Source of the DNA: Enterocytospora artemiae
Lineage: Eukaryota > Microsporidia
Direction: 5' to 3'
NCBI GenBank assembly: GCA_038659295.1
Contig: JASNGC010000005.1
Span: forward strand, 62,001-126,000
DNA length: 64,000 nucleotides
Under the pieces are notes generated by a model. That model did not search any database, was not told the origin of the DNA, and was given only the letters and a program-made list of their open reading frames with translations. Below, piece by piece: positions 46,947-56,189 of the stretch; position 1 is the first letter of the stretch; each line of letters begins with the position of its first letter. The position numbers and the translations under genes are program-made.

Positions 46947-47576
46947 ATGTACAAGATGAACAACATTTCCATAGTGTCATTTCTGTCGTTGATGATCGGA
47001 TCTTTGAATGCATCGGAGTCAGTGCCTGAGTCGATATGCCAAACCTTAAAGTTTATGTGTGATGGTCAGAGAATCCATGTTATGCAACAGTCTAATAATG
47101 GTGAGTATGTTACTTTACAGCCAACTGCTGGTGTTACCGATGGTGCTATAAGCCAGAGTGCAGCTTCTCAATACGGGTTGGCAGGATCGGTTTCCACCTA
47201 TGCCGACACAACAACTGAGGCTGTATCCTACACTCCTGAGAACAATGGATACATGGTTACCGATACTTACACATCATACGTGTCACCTGCATCAACAACA
47301 TACGCACCTGCTGCTTCATCATACCCTGCCAGTGCATATGCTTCGCAGCCGGAAGGTCAATACACTCCTATTATGGCTGGTGTTCCAGTCACCGAGGGTG
47401 CTGCTGTACCACCTGCACAAACAACCGAAACCACTCCTGCAGCTGCTAAGGCAGCATCTAAAGGTAAGAAGACTGAGACCAAGTCAAAGACCAAGACCAC
47501 AAAGAAGAATAAAAACGGAGCCAAGACCACACTCGGTCTCATTTCAGCTGCAATGTTGGTTTGCTTACTTGCTTAA
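46947..47576 (+). CDS. GPI-anchored Ser/Thr/Ala/Tyr-rich surface protein (candidate spore-wall protein)
   Basis: 209 residues. Signal peptide about 1-20 (MYKMNNISIVSFLSLMIGSL), a short domain with two Cys (CQTLKFMCDGQRIHVM), and then a long low-complexity stretch rich in Ala, Ser, Thr, Tyr and Pro that would be O-glycosylated. A Lys/Thr-rich spacer (KKTETKSKTKTTKKNKN) and a C-terminal hydrophobic tail (LGLISAAMLVCLLA) after N-G-A form a typical GPI signal. This layout is that of endospore proteins such as EnP2/SWP3. Sequence identity to them is not claimed. CCC at 46944-46946 touches the ATG and rules out the upstream TTG. AATAAA overlaps the stop. Confidence 0.75.
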   Translation: MYKMNNISIVSFLSLMIGSLNASESVPESICQTLKFMCDGQRIHVMQQSNNGEYVTLQPTAGVTDGAISQSAASQYGLAGSVSTYADTTTEAVSYTPENNGYMVTDTYTSYVSPASTTYAPAASSYPASAYASQPEGQYTPIMAGVPVTEGAAVPPAQTTETTPAAAKAASKGKKTETKSKTKTTKKNKNGAKTTLGLISAAMLVCLLA

Positions 47577-47786
47577 TAAATAGAAGTGTAGAAATAGGTT
47601 TTTGATATTTAGAAAACAACACAAGTGGATGACTGGAAGTCTATCATGTTTATCAGCTCAGCGAATGATATCTTATGTCAAAACTGGTATTCTGGTTGGA
47701 CAACAAATCGTATACATATACCCGTTACTTTTGTTCCACTCAAATGTTCATTTTTGTTGTTTTAATTTCCTTGTAATATTACTCCC

Positions 47787-48896
47787 ATGATGCTAGGCCC
47801 AACATTCTGGATAAGATTTTTTACTCCAAACAAAAACCGATTGCTTCCCTACAATCTCTTTTCTATTCATGAGACAGAAGAAGAGATGAACAATGTTAGT
47901 ATAGCTAACCAGGGAGGATACACTGCAACTCTACGGATAGATTCTTGTTTGTCATCCAAAACAGGAAATAGTTCTGAAGAGGCATCAGAATTATCCATGA
48001 CTCCGAATAAGAAGAACACTAACTTGGTGATAGGACATAGGGGAATGGGTATGGGATTTGCCAACGATGTTTACGAAAACACCATTGAATCATTCCAGAT
48101 GGCGGCCAAGAATGGAGCCGACATGGTTGAGTGTGATGTCCAACTAACAAAAGATGGCCGTTTGATTGTATTCCATGACTCAACATTAAATGGCAAGGAT
48201 GTTTCTGAAATGACACATCAAGAGGTAGAGGATTTCCAGAATTATAGCCTATCGAAGGATGACGAGTCTTGGAGCAGTGATCCAAAAAGAGTTAGAATAC
48301 CCCAATTGGAGGACCTTTTTGATGCACTCCCCATTGAATTGGGAATTAATATTGAAGTTAAATACCCAGACATTGAAGTCTCCAGCAATGATGAATACCA
48401 GAGGCTTATCGACAAGATCAATGATACAATAGTGAAGTTGGTAGATGTGGTAAGAGAAAAAGGCGGTAATAGACGACTTGTTTTCAGCTCGTTTAGTTTT
48501 GAAGCCTGTCTGATTCTGAAGCAGATGTCTCCTGAGTTTGTGGTCCTATTTTTAATTGAAGAAAAGACCATTGTAAGGGCTTTTGATCCTTCATTTGCAG
48601 GAAGAACAAGATTTGCTGCACTAGATAACAGTTTGGATATTGATACTGAGTGTATTGAGGCTGGTGTTTTTTTCTTCGAAAATATTGATAAAGCCAACTT
48701 GGATGGAATTGTCCTTGATACATCTATTATTGAAGAAATGGAACAGCTATGTAAATTAGTAGCCAATAAATCAAAGATTATTTACTGTTATGGTGATGAC
48801 ACTAATGATAAAGCAAAAGGAAGGTATCTTCTTAAGCACAAAGTGCATGGAGTTATTACTGATAGTCTCTGGCATTATACAGATGTGACACAATAA
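47787..48896 (+). CDS. Glycerophosphodiester phosphodiesterase
   Basis: 369 residues. After a polar N-terminus of about 75 residues the GDPD TIM barrel starts with VIGHRGMGMGFANDVYENTI (catalytic His-Arg, E-N-T), then GADMVECDVQLTKDGRLIVF and HDSTLN (metal-binding Glu/Asp and the second catalytic His). INIEVKYP provides another conserved Glu-x-Lys. It hydrolyses deacylated phospholipids to glycerol-3-phosphate and an alcohol, or phosphatidylglycerol in the Pgc1 branch. Substrate is not decidable by eye. No signal peptide or membrane helix is obvious. CCC at 47784-47786 touches the first of two tandem ATGs. AATAAA overlaps the stop. Confidence 0.93.
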   Translation: MMLGPTFWIRFFTPNKNRLLPYNLFSIHETEEEMNNVSIANQGGYTATLRIDSCLSSKTGNSSEEASELSMTPNKKNTNLVIGHRGMGMGFANDVYENTIESFQMAAKNGADMVECDVQLTKDGRLIVFHDSTLNGKDVSEMTHQEVEDFQNYSLSKDDESWSSDPKRVRIPQLEDLFDALPIELGINIEVKYPDIEVSSNDEYQRLIDKINDTIVKLVDVVREKGGNRRLVFSSFSFEACLILKQMSPEFVVLFLIEEKTIVRAFDPSFAGRTRFAALDNSLDIDTECIEAGVFFFENIDKANLDGIVLDTSIIEEMEQLCKLVANKSKIIYCYGDDTNDKAKGRYLLKHKVHGVITDSLWHYTDVTQ

Positions 48897-49195
48897 ACTT
48901 GATTTGAGATTCCTATTATTAATGTGCTTGATTTATTAAAATGTAAAGTTACTCAACAATACATTGCTTTTGATTCTTTAAAATTACAATTATGCTAGGT
49001 TCTGTATGGTAATAGCAATAATTAGCTTTTATATTTCATAGAGTATTTGTTCTTATCAGCCATATTTAATCAATCCTATGATGCTTACCTAATGTACAAA
49101 ACACTTGTTCCCTCATATCTGCTGACCACACATCAGTTTGGTTTTTACAGTTCTCTTTTCTACATTTTGTTTTATGTTTTTTCCTTACCCCATTC

Positions 49196-52100
49196 ATGTT
49201 ACATAAACAATTTGAGATAAAATCTACAAGGATAAAGTGCCTTGCTTTTCATCCACACTATCCTGTGATAGTGTGCGGCCATCATTGTGGATCCCTAACT
49301 GTTACAGACACACATTACCGCATAATGTGTAGGATTTCAGATACAAGCTGCTCAGCCACCTCACCCGATTCGGCTAATGTTGGATCCATCCGTTCGGTCA
49401 AGTTCCATCCCTCTGGTAAAATCTTTGCCACGGCGGGAGACGACAAAGTTATTAGGGTCTATTCGTATGATGGGCTTGTGCTGCTGACTTCCTTGAAGGG
49501 ACATTCGGATTACATTCGCTCAATCGACTTCCACCCCACCCATCCTTATTTGGTATCTGCCTCTGATGATTCCTCAATAAAGGTGTTTAATTACAATACC
49601 GGCCAGCTACTCTCATCATCGGTGGGTCACCATCATTACGTGATGGCAGTCTTATTCCTAGACTCCACCCACATAGTAAGTGGGTCGTTAGATCATACAT
49701 TGATACTGTGGAATTGTGAGAAATTATTGGAGGTAAGTGGTAGCAGTTTTAACAACCTATCGCCAAAACTAATCAATTACCAGGTGATAGACGGGCATGA
49801 TAGGGGTGTCAATGTATTGCATTTTTCTAACGGCAAGTTATATTCTGGCTCTGATGATAGAGAAATCAGAGTATATTCATACATCAACGGATATCTAGAG
49901 TTGGAAAATGCAATCCGCTCCCATGAAGGAAATGTTACGGGTATTTTTGTTCCAAACGACAAGCCTGTTGGTGTGGTTTATGGAGTCGGAGAAGACTCTC
50001 TTCTAACAATCAATTCTACAGACAACAAGACTATCAACCTGAATTCGCGTGCATGGTGCATTGACTCTTATGAAAATATTTTTGCCATTGGAACAGATGA
50101 TGGGCTGTTGGTATACAAGAATGAATTTGCTATTTCTACGACAAGATCCTTTTTCTCCATCAACGAGGCAATCTATAGTGTCATTGATGATAGGACAGAG
50201 TTGTTTATGAAAAATAAATCTAGTAGACTATCGTTGCAAGAATGTGATGATAAGCTGGTTGTAAACTCCACCAATTCATTTGAAGTTTACAAAAGTGATG
50301 ACAAGGTGGTTAAAAATAAGGCTGTTATTACTACAGGCTCTGGATCAGCTACTATCTTTAAAGGATTTCTGTATCAGTATGACAAAGATGTTCTTACAAT
50401 AGTATCTATGGATGGATCTCCTCATCCATCGCATGAATCTACAATTAAGTATCCTGGGTTTGATAGAGTTGAGTCCACGGTGGATGTCATTTATTTAATA
50501 GGTAAAAGGAGCATTTTATTGCTGATGCAGAATGAAAAAACTAATGAATGTGATACCGACAACATTTCGATATTCACTCTTTTCGATATAAAGGATGTAG
50601 TTACATGTATGGATGCAGATGGAACACTAAATGTTGCAGTAATAGGGGAGTTTCACATCAACTTAAATAGTTACAATGCCGGCCAAACAGACAAGGGGCT
50701 CCAAGTGAAGAGTAGGGTTTCGGATGAATGCAGCAGTACTGCCAATACCTTGGCGATAAAGGAACTTCTTCCCATAACCTCAGCCTATTTTTATTTGGAC
50801 ATTTTGTTTTATACTACTATTAAACAACTGAAATATACAGGATACAATAAATTCCAAGGAATTGGTCGGGGAATAATTTGTAGTGTCAAAGGATGTAGTA
50901 AGATAAGGAAGATATGTCGTAGTGGAGAAGATAGTGCTTCGGCATCCCCAGAATCATCTTCAATATTAGAATTTATAGATGAAAAGTTAGAAAGGAAATC
51001 ATTAAACCTGGATGAAATAGTGTTTAAGAAAACAGTGATTGCAACCACAAGCAATATTCATGATGACTCGTCTGAGGAAATTTTAAAATGTATTCAAAAG
51101 TATCAACTTCCCGGTTTAAGTCCTATAGAATTTTTGATCAAGTCAAATAGAGGAAAAGTGGCCCTCCCATTCATTAAGGACATCGAAAAGAGAATACGCT
51201 TACTAGTTAGCGAGGGTGAGTTTAACCAAGCGTATGAGGAACTAACAAATGCCTCTCGAAGTAGCCATGCCATAAGTAATTTAAAAACACTACTATCATT
51301 TATTGCTGACAACATACTTATCAGAGCATATGATGACAGTGAGTTGCTAAAGGTAGCAGCAGATTGCTACAGAAAATCAAAGGAGTTTGACAAATTAAAC
51401 TTTTTGGAGCTATTTAACGGCGAGATGGATGGTTCGGATAATATTCTGAAAAGTATAATCAGTGAAAATACAGAATTATTTAAACAGCATTGGTCTCATA
51501 AAAACGAACCTGTGATTGACAAAGGACTGAATAAATGCACGAAAGATGGAGTTGGCCATGAAGGTAAGTTTGATGATGCAAGTTCCAGTATTACAAAGAA
51601 ATTATCAAATATGTCTATGGAGAAAAAATCCGTTGTTGATATTTCAAGTGATTTGGACGATAATATCAATCATAATGAGACTTCAGATTGTATAGAGGAA
51701 GGATCGAGACTGAGTAACTTGGAAGAATTCACAAATGATAATTTGAACGGTTCTACGAGTGATGGCTCAGAAGAATCGAACCATTCCACAGTCTACAATT
51801 CAAAAATAGGCAATAGCATGTCTCAGAATTGTCATCTGCAGGATCAGGATGAAAATAGTTCATCAGCTTGTGAGAAAAATGTGGTCGATTCTTTGGATAT
51901 TTGTTTTGAAGATGTAAGCGAATTGAATGGAAATTCAATCACTTCTTCTGTCCCTACGAATATATCTGATCTGGTAATCAACAGTACTTCTTCTGTGGAC
52001 ATGAGGAACGATTCAGAAATCTCTGATGCAATTGACGATTCTTCATCTGAGGAATTCTATAAACTAGCCTTAAATTTGACCACCATAGGAAAATTTGGCA

Positions 52101-52657
52101 AGGCTGTGGAGTATTTCAGAAAGAGTATTAATATAAATCAAGAAAAAGAAAAAAGAAAGAAAATAGGGCATTACCTGTTAGGATTGCATATAGAGAGAAA
52201 GAGAAAGGAGTTGTCAAGGATGGAACAAAATGGTGAAAACAAATCTTGTGGCCTCTCTGAAATTGCCTCAAGGATTGTTAATATGAGCATGTTTTTCAAT
52301 TCTCTTGAACTAGAGGAGCAACATAACTTATTAACTAGTAAGTTGGCTATGAATGTCAACTATAAGTATAAAAATTATAAAACAGCTCTTCAATTGGCTA
52401 GTTGGATAGTTGAAAAGGATGCTCAGGATGACCTGGTTAAAAGTGCTAAGACCATAATCGATAAGATTGACAAAGAAAGTAGAAAGAATCCTGAGGATAA
52501 TCTTGCGTTAACGGACAAATATCCAATTGAAACTTTACACATCTGCTATGATACCCTGGAGAATGAATCTGATGGGAAAGAGTGTTCGGTCTGTTTTGTA
52601 AGTTCTAAGAATACTGGAAGGTGTAAGGCTTGTGAAATAGGTGAAATTATGGAATAA
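49196..52657 (+). CDS. COP1: Coatomer subunit alpha (alpha-COP)
   Basis: 1153 residues. The N-terminus (MLHKQFEIKSTRIKCLAFHP) matches alpha-COP 'M(L)xKFExKSxRVKGLAFHP'. WD repeats follow to about residue 260, with SIRSVKFHPSGKIFATAGDD, GHSDYIRSIDFHPTHPYLVS and GHHHYVMAVLF. A second propeller continues to about 540. Helical solenoid from about 625 is interrupted by a Ser/Asp/Asn-rich linker (about 790-960), and a TPR-like part (KLALNLTTIGKFGKAVEYFR) follows. The end has a C-x2-C...C-x2-C pair (CSVCF, CKAC), as in the zinc-binding alpha-COP tail that binds epsilon-COP. It forms the COPI coat for Golgi-to-ER retrieval. CCCC at 49188-49191 supports the start, and AATAAA at 52653-52658 overlaps the stop. 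Confidence 0.93.
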   Translation: MLHKQFEIKSTRIKCLAFHPHYPVIVCGHHCGSLTVTDTHYRIMCRISDTSCSATSPDSANVGSIRSVKFHPSGKIFATAGDDKVIRVYSYDGLVLLTSLKGHSDYIRSIDFHPTHPYLVSASDDSSIKVFNYNTGQLLSSSVGHHHYVMAVLFLDSTHIVSGSLDHTLILWNCEKLLEVSGSSFNNLSPKLINYQVIDGHDRGVNVLHFSNGKLYSGSDDREIRVYSYINGYLELENAIRSHEGNVTGIFVPNDKPVGVVYGVGEDSLLTINSTDNKTINLNSRAWCIDSYENIFAIGTDDGLLVYKNEFAISTTRSFFSINEAIYSVIDDRTELFMKNKSSRLSLQECDDKLVVNSTNSFEVYKSDDKVVKNKAVITTGSGSATIFKGFLYQYDKDVLTIVSMDGSPHPSHESTIKYPGFDRVESTVDVIYLIGKRSILLLMQNEKTNECDTDNISIFTLFDIKDVVTCMDADGTLNVAVIGEFHINLNSYNAGQTDKGLQVKSRVSDECSSTANTLAIKELLPITSAYFYLDILFYTTIKQLKYTGYNKFQGIGRGIICSVKGCSKIRKICRSGEDSASASPESSSILEFIDEKLERKSLNLDEIVFKKTVIATTSNIHDDSSEEILKCIQKYQLPGLSPIEFLIKSNRGKVALPFIKDIEKRIRLLVSEGEFNQAYEELTNASRSSHAISNLKTLLSFIADNILIRAYDDSELLKVAADCYRKSKEFDKLNFLELFNGEMDGSDNILKSIISENTELFKQHWSHKNEPVIDKGLNKCTKDGVGHEGKFDDASSSITKKLSNMSMEKKSVVDISSDLDDNINHNETSDCIEEGSRLSNLEEFTNDNLNGSTSDGSEESNHSTVYNSKIGNSMSQNCHLQDQDENSSSACEKNVVDSLDICFEDVSELNGNSITSSVPTNISDLVINSTSSVDMRNDSEISDAIDDSSSEEFYKLALNLTTIGKFGKAVEYFRKSININQEKEKRKKIGHYLLGLHIERKRKELSRMEQNGENKSCGLSEIASRIVNMSMFFNSLELEEQHNLLTSKLAMNVNYKYKNYKTALQLASWIVEKDAQDDLVKSAKTIIDKIDKESRKNPEDNLALTDKYPIETLHICYDTLENESDGKECSVCFVSSKNTGRCKACEIGEIME

Positions 52658-52810
52658 ATGATGTAGGGGTATTTTTGTATGTATTCAGATTATGTTTTGG
52701 TATTTTGTGATCATATTGTGGTGAGTAAGTGCTTTTAAGACTGTAATTCTCATCTTCTCCTATGACAAAACTAATATATTGTTACATTTTGAAATTTTTG
52801 TGTTCAGCCC

Positions 52811-53497
52811 ATGCTTTTCTATATTTCAAATTCTACAAGAAATGTCGACAGTATTGTACACAAGCACTTCTTAAAAAAATATTCAACTAGTTCTGCACAA
52901 ATTTACAGGTTCAAAAACAATTTTGTTTATAAAAGTGACAAAATGTACATTTTTAATGGAGGAGGCAAGATAGAAATGGAAAATAAGGAGATGGAAGCAA
53001 TAATTAACAACAGTTTTTCAAGAAGTCCAAGGGAAGAAAACAATAAGATCGAAATTCATCCGAGTGACAGTAGGAGCACAGAAAATACATCTTTATTTTC
53101 TGCCGAAGGTAATTTGATCAAATTAAACTTCTACAACTTTACAAATTACTTGAAATTGGAAAAATATACTCCTTCTACTGCACATCTTCGTGACAATCTC
53201 TTGAAGGGATTTGAAAACAGCCCTTACCATGAATCAAACTCTTTGACTGGCACAGACAACAAACCTGTCTGTACCCACCCGTCTCTGGAATATTTTATTT
53301 GCAAGAATCCCTTAATCAGCTTTGAGTATTCAATGGTGCTATTCAATTCAAAAAGATTGGGAGGTTTGTTCTACTTTAAAAATATCTTGGTGGGGGATGT
53401 TTTAAGAACTATTTTTAAGGATTGCAATATCATAGAATGTGATGAGGAACACGATAGAGAGTTGGGCATATTGGAAATATTGACCAAAGTAAAATAA
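52811..53497 (+). CDS. Unrecognised 228-residue protein
   Basis: CCC at 52808-52810 touches the ATG, so the gene is likely real. The N-terminus (MLFYISNSTRNVDSIVHKHF) is not a convincing signal peptide. The middle is Asn/Ser/Glu-rich, and the C-terminal 70 residues look folded (ISFEYSMVLFNSKRLGGLFY, ILVGDVLRTIFKDCNIIECD). Codon use is AT-rich. No family recognised. It is convergent with CUS1, with 25 bp between their stops. Confidence 0.65.
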   Translation: MLFYISNSTRNVDSIVHKHFLKKYSTSSAQIYRFKNNFVYKSDKMYIFNGGGKIEMENKEMEAIINNSFSRSPREENNKIEIHPSDSRSTENTSLFSAEGNLIKLNFYNFTNYLKLEKYTPSTAHLRDNLLKGFENSPYHESNSLTGTDNKPVCTHPSLEYFICKNPLISFEYSMVLFNSKRLGGLFYFKNILVGDVLRTIFKDCNIIECDEEHDRELGILEILTKVK

Positions 53498-53522
53498 CAC
53501 CATCACTCAGTACACCAGTAGT

Positions 53523-54248
53523 TTAATCACTGTCGCTCTCCAATAAATACATTTGTAAAGCCCTACTAACTTTGATGCTTCTTTTTGAACCATTGTCTTC
53601 TAAAATATTGGTATTATCAATTTTTGTTTTGTTTTGATCTAGAAGATCCTCATCAGCATGATTTTTACTTTCACAGCTATGGTCCATATCCTCCCTTTGG
53701 AATACCTTCAAATCCTTATTCAATGCATCATACAGCTCCTCACTTATTTGTCCTCTTCTCTTCCTGGACAGATGAAATTTTTCTGTTCCATCGTAGGCTA
53801 TCGTAGCAGGCTGAAATTTTTCGAAGATACAGGAGCCATCTTGAGATTTCAAATCGGATATGATGGTATTTTCCGGTAGAAGATTGTTGGTTGAATTTAC
53901 TGGAAATATACATTGACTGTCCCGAAGTGTTTTCAATATTCCATTTTCCATATGTGCTTTTGGATCAGAAATATCCAAATCCGTATTATTTACACAAACC
54001 ATTTTCCCAGTACTCACCTTTTCCCTTCTAAATATTCCCTTGCCTGGTTGTGGATATTTCCAATAGTCGGGTACGGGAACAGTATTGTGCAATTTAGTAA
54101 GCAGAAATGAAAAAGGCGACTTGGAGTTATCATACGAAATTTTCTTGTCCGGAAATTTCAGACGTAATTCTTCGTAGACTTTCATATATAAATTCTTCTT
54201 TGACTGTTTCTTTGAAGAAGCTGAAAAATATAGATCCAGATTGGACAT
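53523..54248 (-). CDS. CUS1: CUS1/SF3B2-like U2 snRNP protein
   Basis: 241 residues. Residues about 30-65, reading YDNSKSPFSFLLTKLHNTVP then VPDYWKY, match the DUF382 core of Cus1/SF3b145 ('D..a.DP.LLv.lK..rN.VPVP.HW'). Further on, KRRGQISEELYDALN matches the PSP region start ('kPG.lSdELR.aLG'). Both appear in the right order. SF3b145 helps U2 snRNP bind the intron branch point. This copy lacks the acidic N-terminus and most of the Pro-rich end, so it is a minimised version. Its presence suggests that some splicing is retained even though I see no intron here. CCCCC at 54257-54261 lies eight bases upstream of the chosen ATG at 54248. Confidence 0.62.
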   Translation of the reverse strand: MSNLDLYFSASSKKQSKKNLYMKVYEELRLKFPDKKISYDNSKSPFSFLLTKLHNTVPVPDYWKYPQPGKGIFRREKVSTGKMVCVNNTDLDISDPKAHMENGILKTLRDSQCIFPVNSTNNLLPENTIISDLKSQDGSCIFEKFQPATIAYDGTEKFHLSRKRRGQISEELYDALNKDLKVFQREDMDHSCESKNHADEDLLDQNKTKIDNTNILEDNGSKRSIKVSRALQMYLLESDSD

Positions 54249-54523
54249 TGTCAATAGGGGGTGAGTGATGCCTTTGTAAATCGTTTGAATAGGATCAATA
54301 TCACATAACCTTAATTAAAGATGTAGTCATCCATTTGATACTTGGACAAACCTTAAATGGCTTAGCTGTGTCTGTTCAATCAAGCTACTGGTATTTCATA
54401 TGTGTTTAACCAAATAAACACTGTTGACGCTAATAGTCTATATATAAATTTTTATTGTAGATAATCAAAGACAGAGCATAGATAGAACAAATTTTATTTC
54501 TTCAGAATATCATTTGTGATGCA

Positions 54524-56083
54524 TCAAATACTACCACCTCTGTAAATGTTTTCATAGGAAAATACACTTAAGTAGACTACATCATCGATAGAATATCCCA
54601 CAACTATTTTAACTCCGGAGCCCTCGGAAACACATTTTATTTTCGAAACCAGTACATTATCCAAAAGTATTCGGAGATACTCCCCGGTCTCCAGATCATA
54701 TACCTTACAATCACAGACCGTTCCAACTATTAGTAACCCTCCAATTACACACTGGGCCTTCACAGTATCAGGCACACTAATCGAGTATTCAATGGCTCTG
54801 GAAATATAGTTGTATTTAACAATGCTTCCCCCTATTCCAGATAGAATTACACAGTTCCCGATAAAGTCAATCCACACAATTAAAGCGGAGTATAGAGAGT
54901 GTGTGATGGTTTCGAAGCCGGACATACCACACTCCACCTTACCTGTTTGGAAAACCTTGGATATTTGAAGCTCACCCCCAATCCCCGAGCTTGCTACATA
55001 GTTCCGAAATATTTTTACAACATAAACTCTATTTGGATGGACATGTATATCTTGGATAAATTTTCCAGTCTTATAGTTCCATAGTTTGACGGTGTGGTCG
55101 TATGACCCCGTGACAAGAAATGTATCGTTGCAATCCATACAACGAACACTTTGAGTGTGTCCTGAAAGCCTATGAAGGAGATGCCCTTCTCTAGACCACA
55201 CACCAATAGTGGCATCCCTGGATCCTGAAATAATGTGAGAGGGTGTTGAAATAATGCATCTAATAGTAGATCTGTGGAGCTGTAGATGATTACTGATAAG
55301 TCCGCTTTTTGAATTCAAGGCCACAAAATAATCACATTTATTAGTATCGCCCAGGTATGTTATTTTGACAGATTTGTCTGTGCTTCCTGTAACAAGGAGT
55401 TCTTCGTCAACATCCATGGCCCAGATCCCGCCAGTATGAATGTTTGGGAGCGTAATGGATGCTCCCTGGTAGTCAAAGATTTTAACAGTTTTATCGTCTG
55501 ATGCTGAGAATATTTTTGACTTGACGATCTTGAGCTGTGTCATATCAGACTGATTTGTCTTGAATGTCTGGACAGTTTCTTGCCTAGATCTAACAGCATC
55601 CATGAGATTTCTCATGCTCCCCATAATTACTTTACACACGTTTATTGGAATGGGTTCAAAATTGTTGCCATGGCACAGACCATTTTCCTTCACAGAGCCA
55701 TTAGAGCCGTTGGTTCTTCTGTACATATCCAACTCCGTGCAATATGATTCTACATAAATATTCCACAACTCAACTGACTGTTGAATACATTGATAAATCG
55801 ATTTTTTAAATGATATCTTTATGCCCAGGTCAGGAATACAGCGGAACTTCATGTGCGAAAGTATTTTAGGAAGTAATTCATGCGGAATAGCAGGAAAATA
55901 CGAGTGATCTAGGGTGTTGTCCAAAACCAAGCCACATTGATGGATATTGATTTTGAGATTATCTGGTGCTGGAATACCATGCTTATAGACCGAATGTCTG
56001 TGCAAATATCTTAGATCCTTTGTTATGGAAGCCAATTCATTGGGGTCTGTTGAGTTTCCATCATGGCTTATATTTCTACTCAT
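54524..56083 (-). CDS. F-box/WD40 protein, CDC4-like ubiquitin-ligase adaptor
   Basis: 519 residues. Residues about 60-110, starting FPAIPHELLPKILSHMKFRC, form a weak F-box. A seven-bladed WD40 propeller follows from about residue 175, with blades such as IFSASDDKTVKIFDYQGASI, ILSTPSHIISGSRDATIGVW-like and SGHTQSVRCMDCNDTFLVTG then SYDHTVKLWNYKTGKFI. H-x-G-G-I-W-A-M-D and STDKSVKI resemble the Cdc4/Fbw7 blades that bind phosphodegrons. Such proteins recruit phosphorylated substrates to SCF for cell-cycle control. CCC at 56097-56099 lies upstream of the ATG. The F-box is degenerate, so a plain WD protein is possible. Confidence 0.72.
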   Translation of the reverse strand: MSRNISHDGNSTDPNELASITKDLRYLHRHSVYKHGIPAPDNLKINIHQCGLVLDNTLDHSYFPAIPHELLPKILSHMKFRCIPDLGIKISFKKSIYQCIQQSVELWNIYVESYCTELDMYRRTNGSNGSVKENGLCHGNNFEPIPINVCKVIMGSMRNLMDAVRSRQETVQTFKTNQSDMTQLKIVKSKIFSASDDKTVKIFDYQGASITLPNIHTGGIWAMDVDEELLVTGSTDKSVKITYLGDTNKCDYFVALNSKSGLISNHLQLHRSTIRCIISTPSHIISGSRDATIGVWSREGHLLHRLSGHTQSVRCMDCNDTFLVTGSYDHTVKLWNYKTGKFIQDIHVHPNRVYVVKIFRNYVASSGIGGELQISKVFQTGKVECGMSGFETITHSLYSALIVWIDFIGNCVILSGIGGSIVKYNYISRAIEYSISVPDTVKAQCVIGGLLIVGTVCDCKVYDLETGEYLRILLDNVLVSKIKCVSEGSGVKIVVGYSIDDVVYLSVFSYENIYRGGSI

Positions 56084-56189
56084 TTTTACAAAAGAAGGGA
56101 AAAAAACAGAACTAATTTATTTGTAATAGAACGAATTATAAAAGTTTATTCATCTGTAACAAGAAACCAATCAACAATTTCGCATGCGC

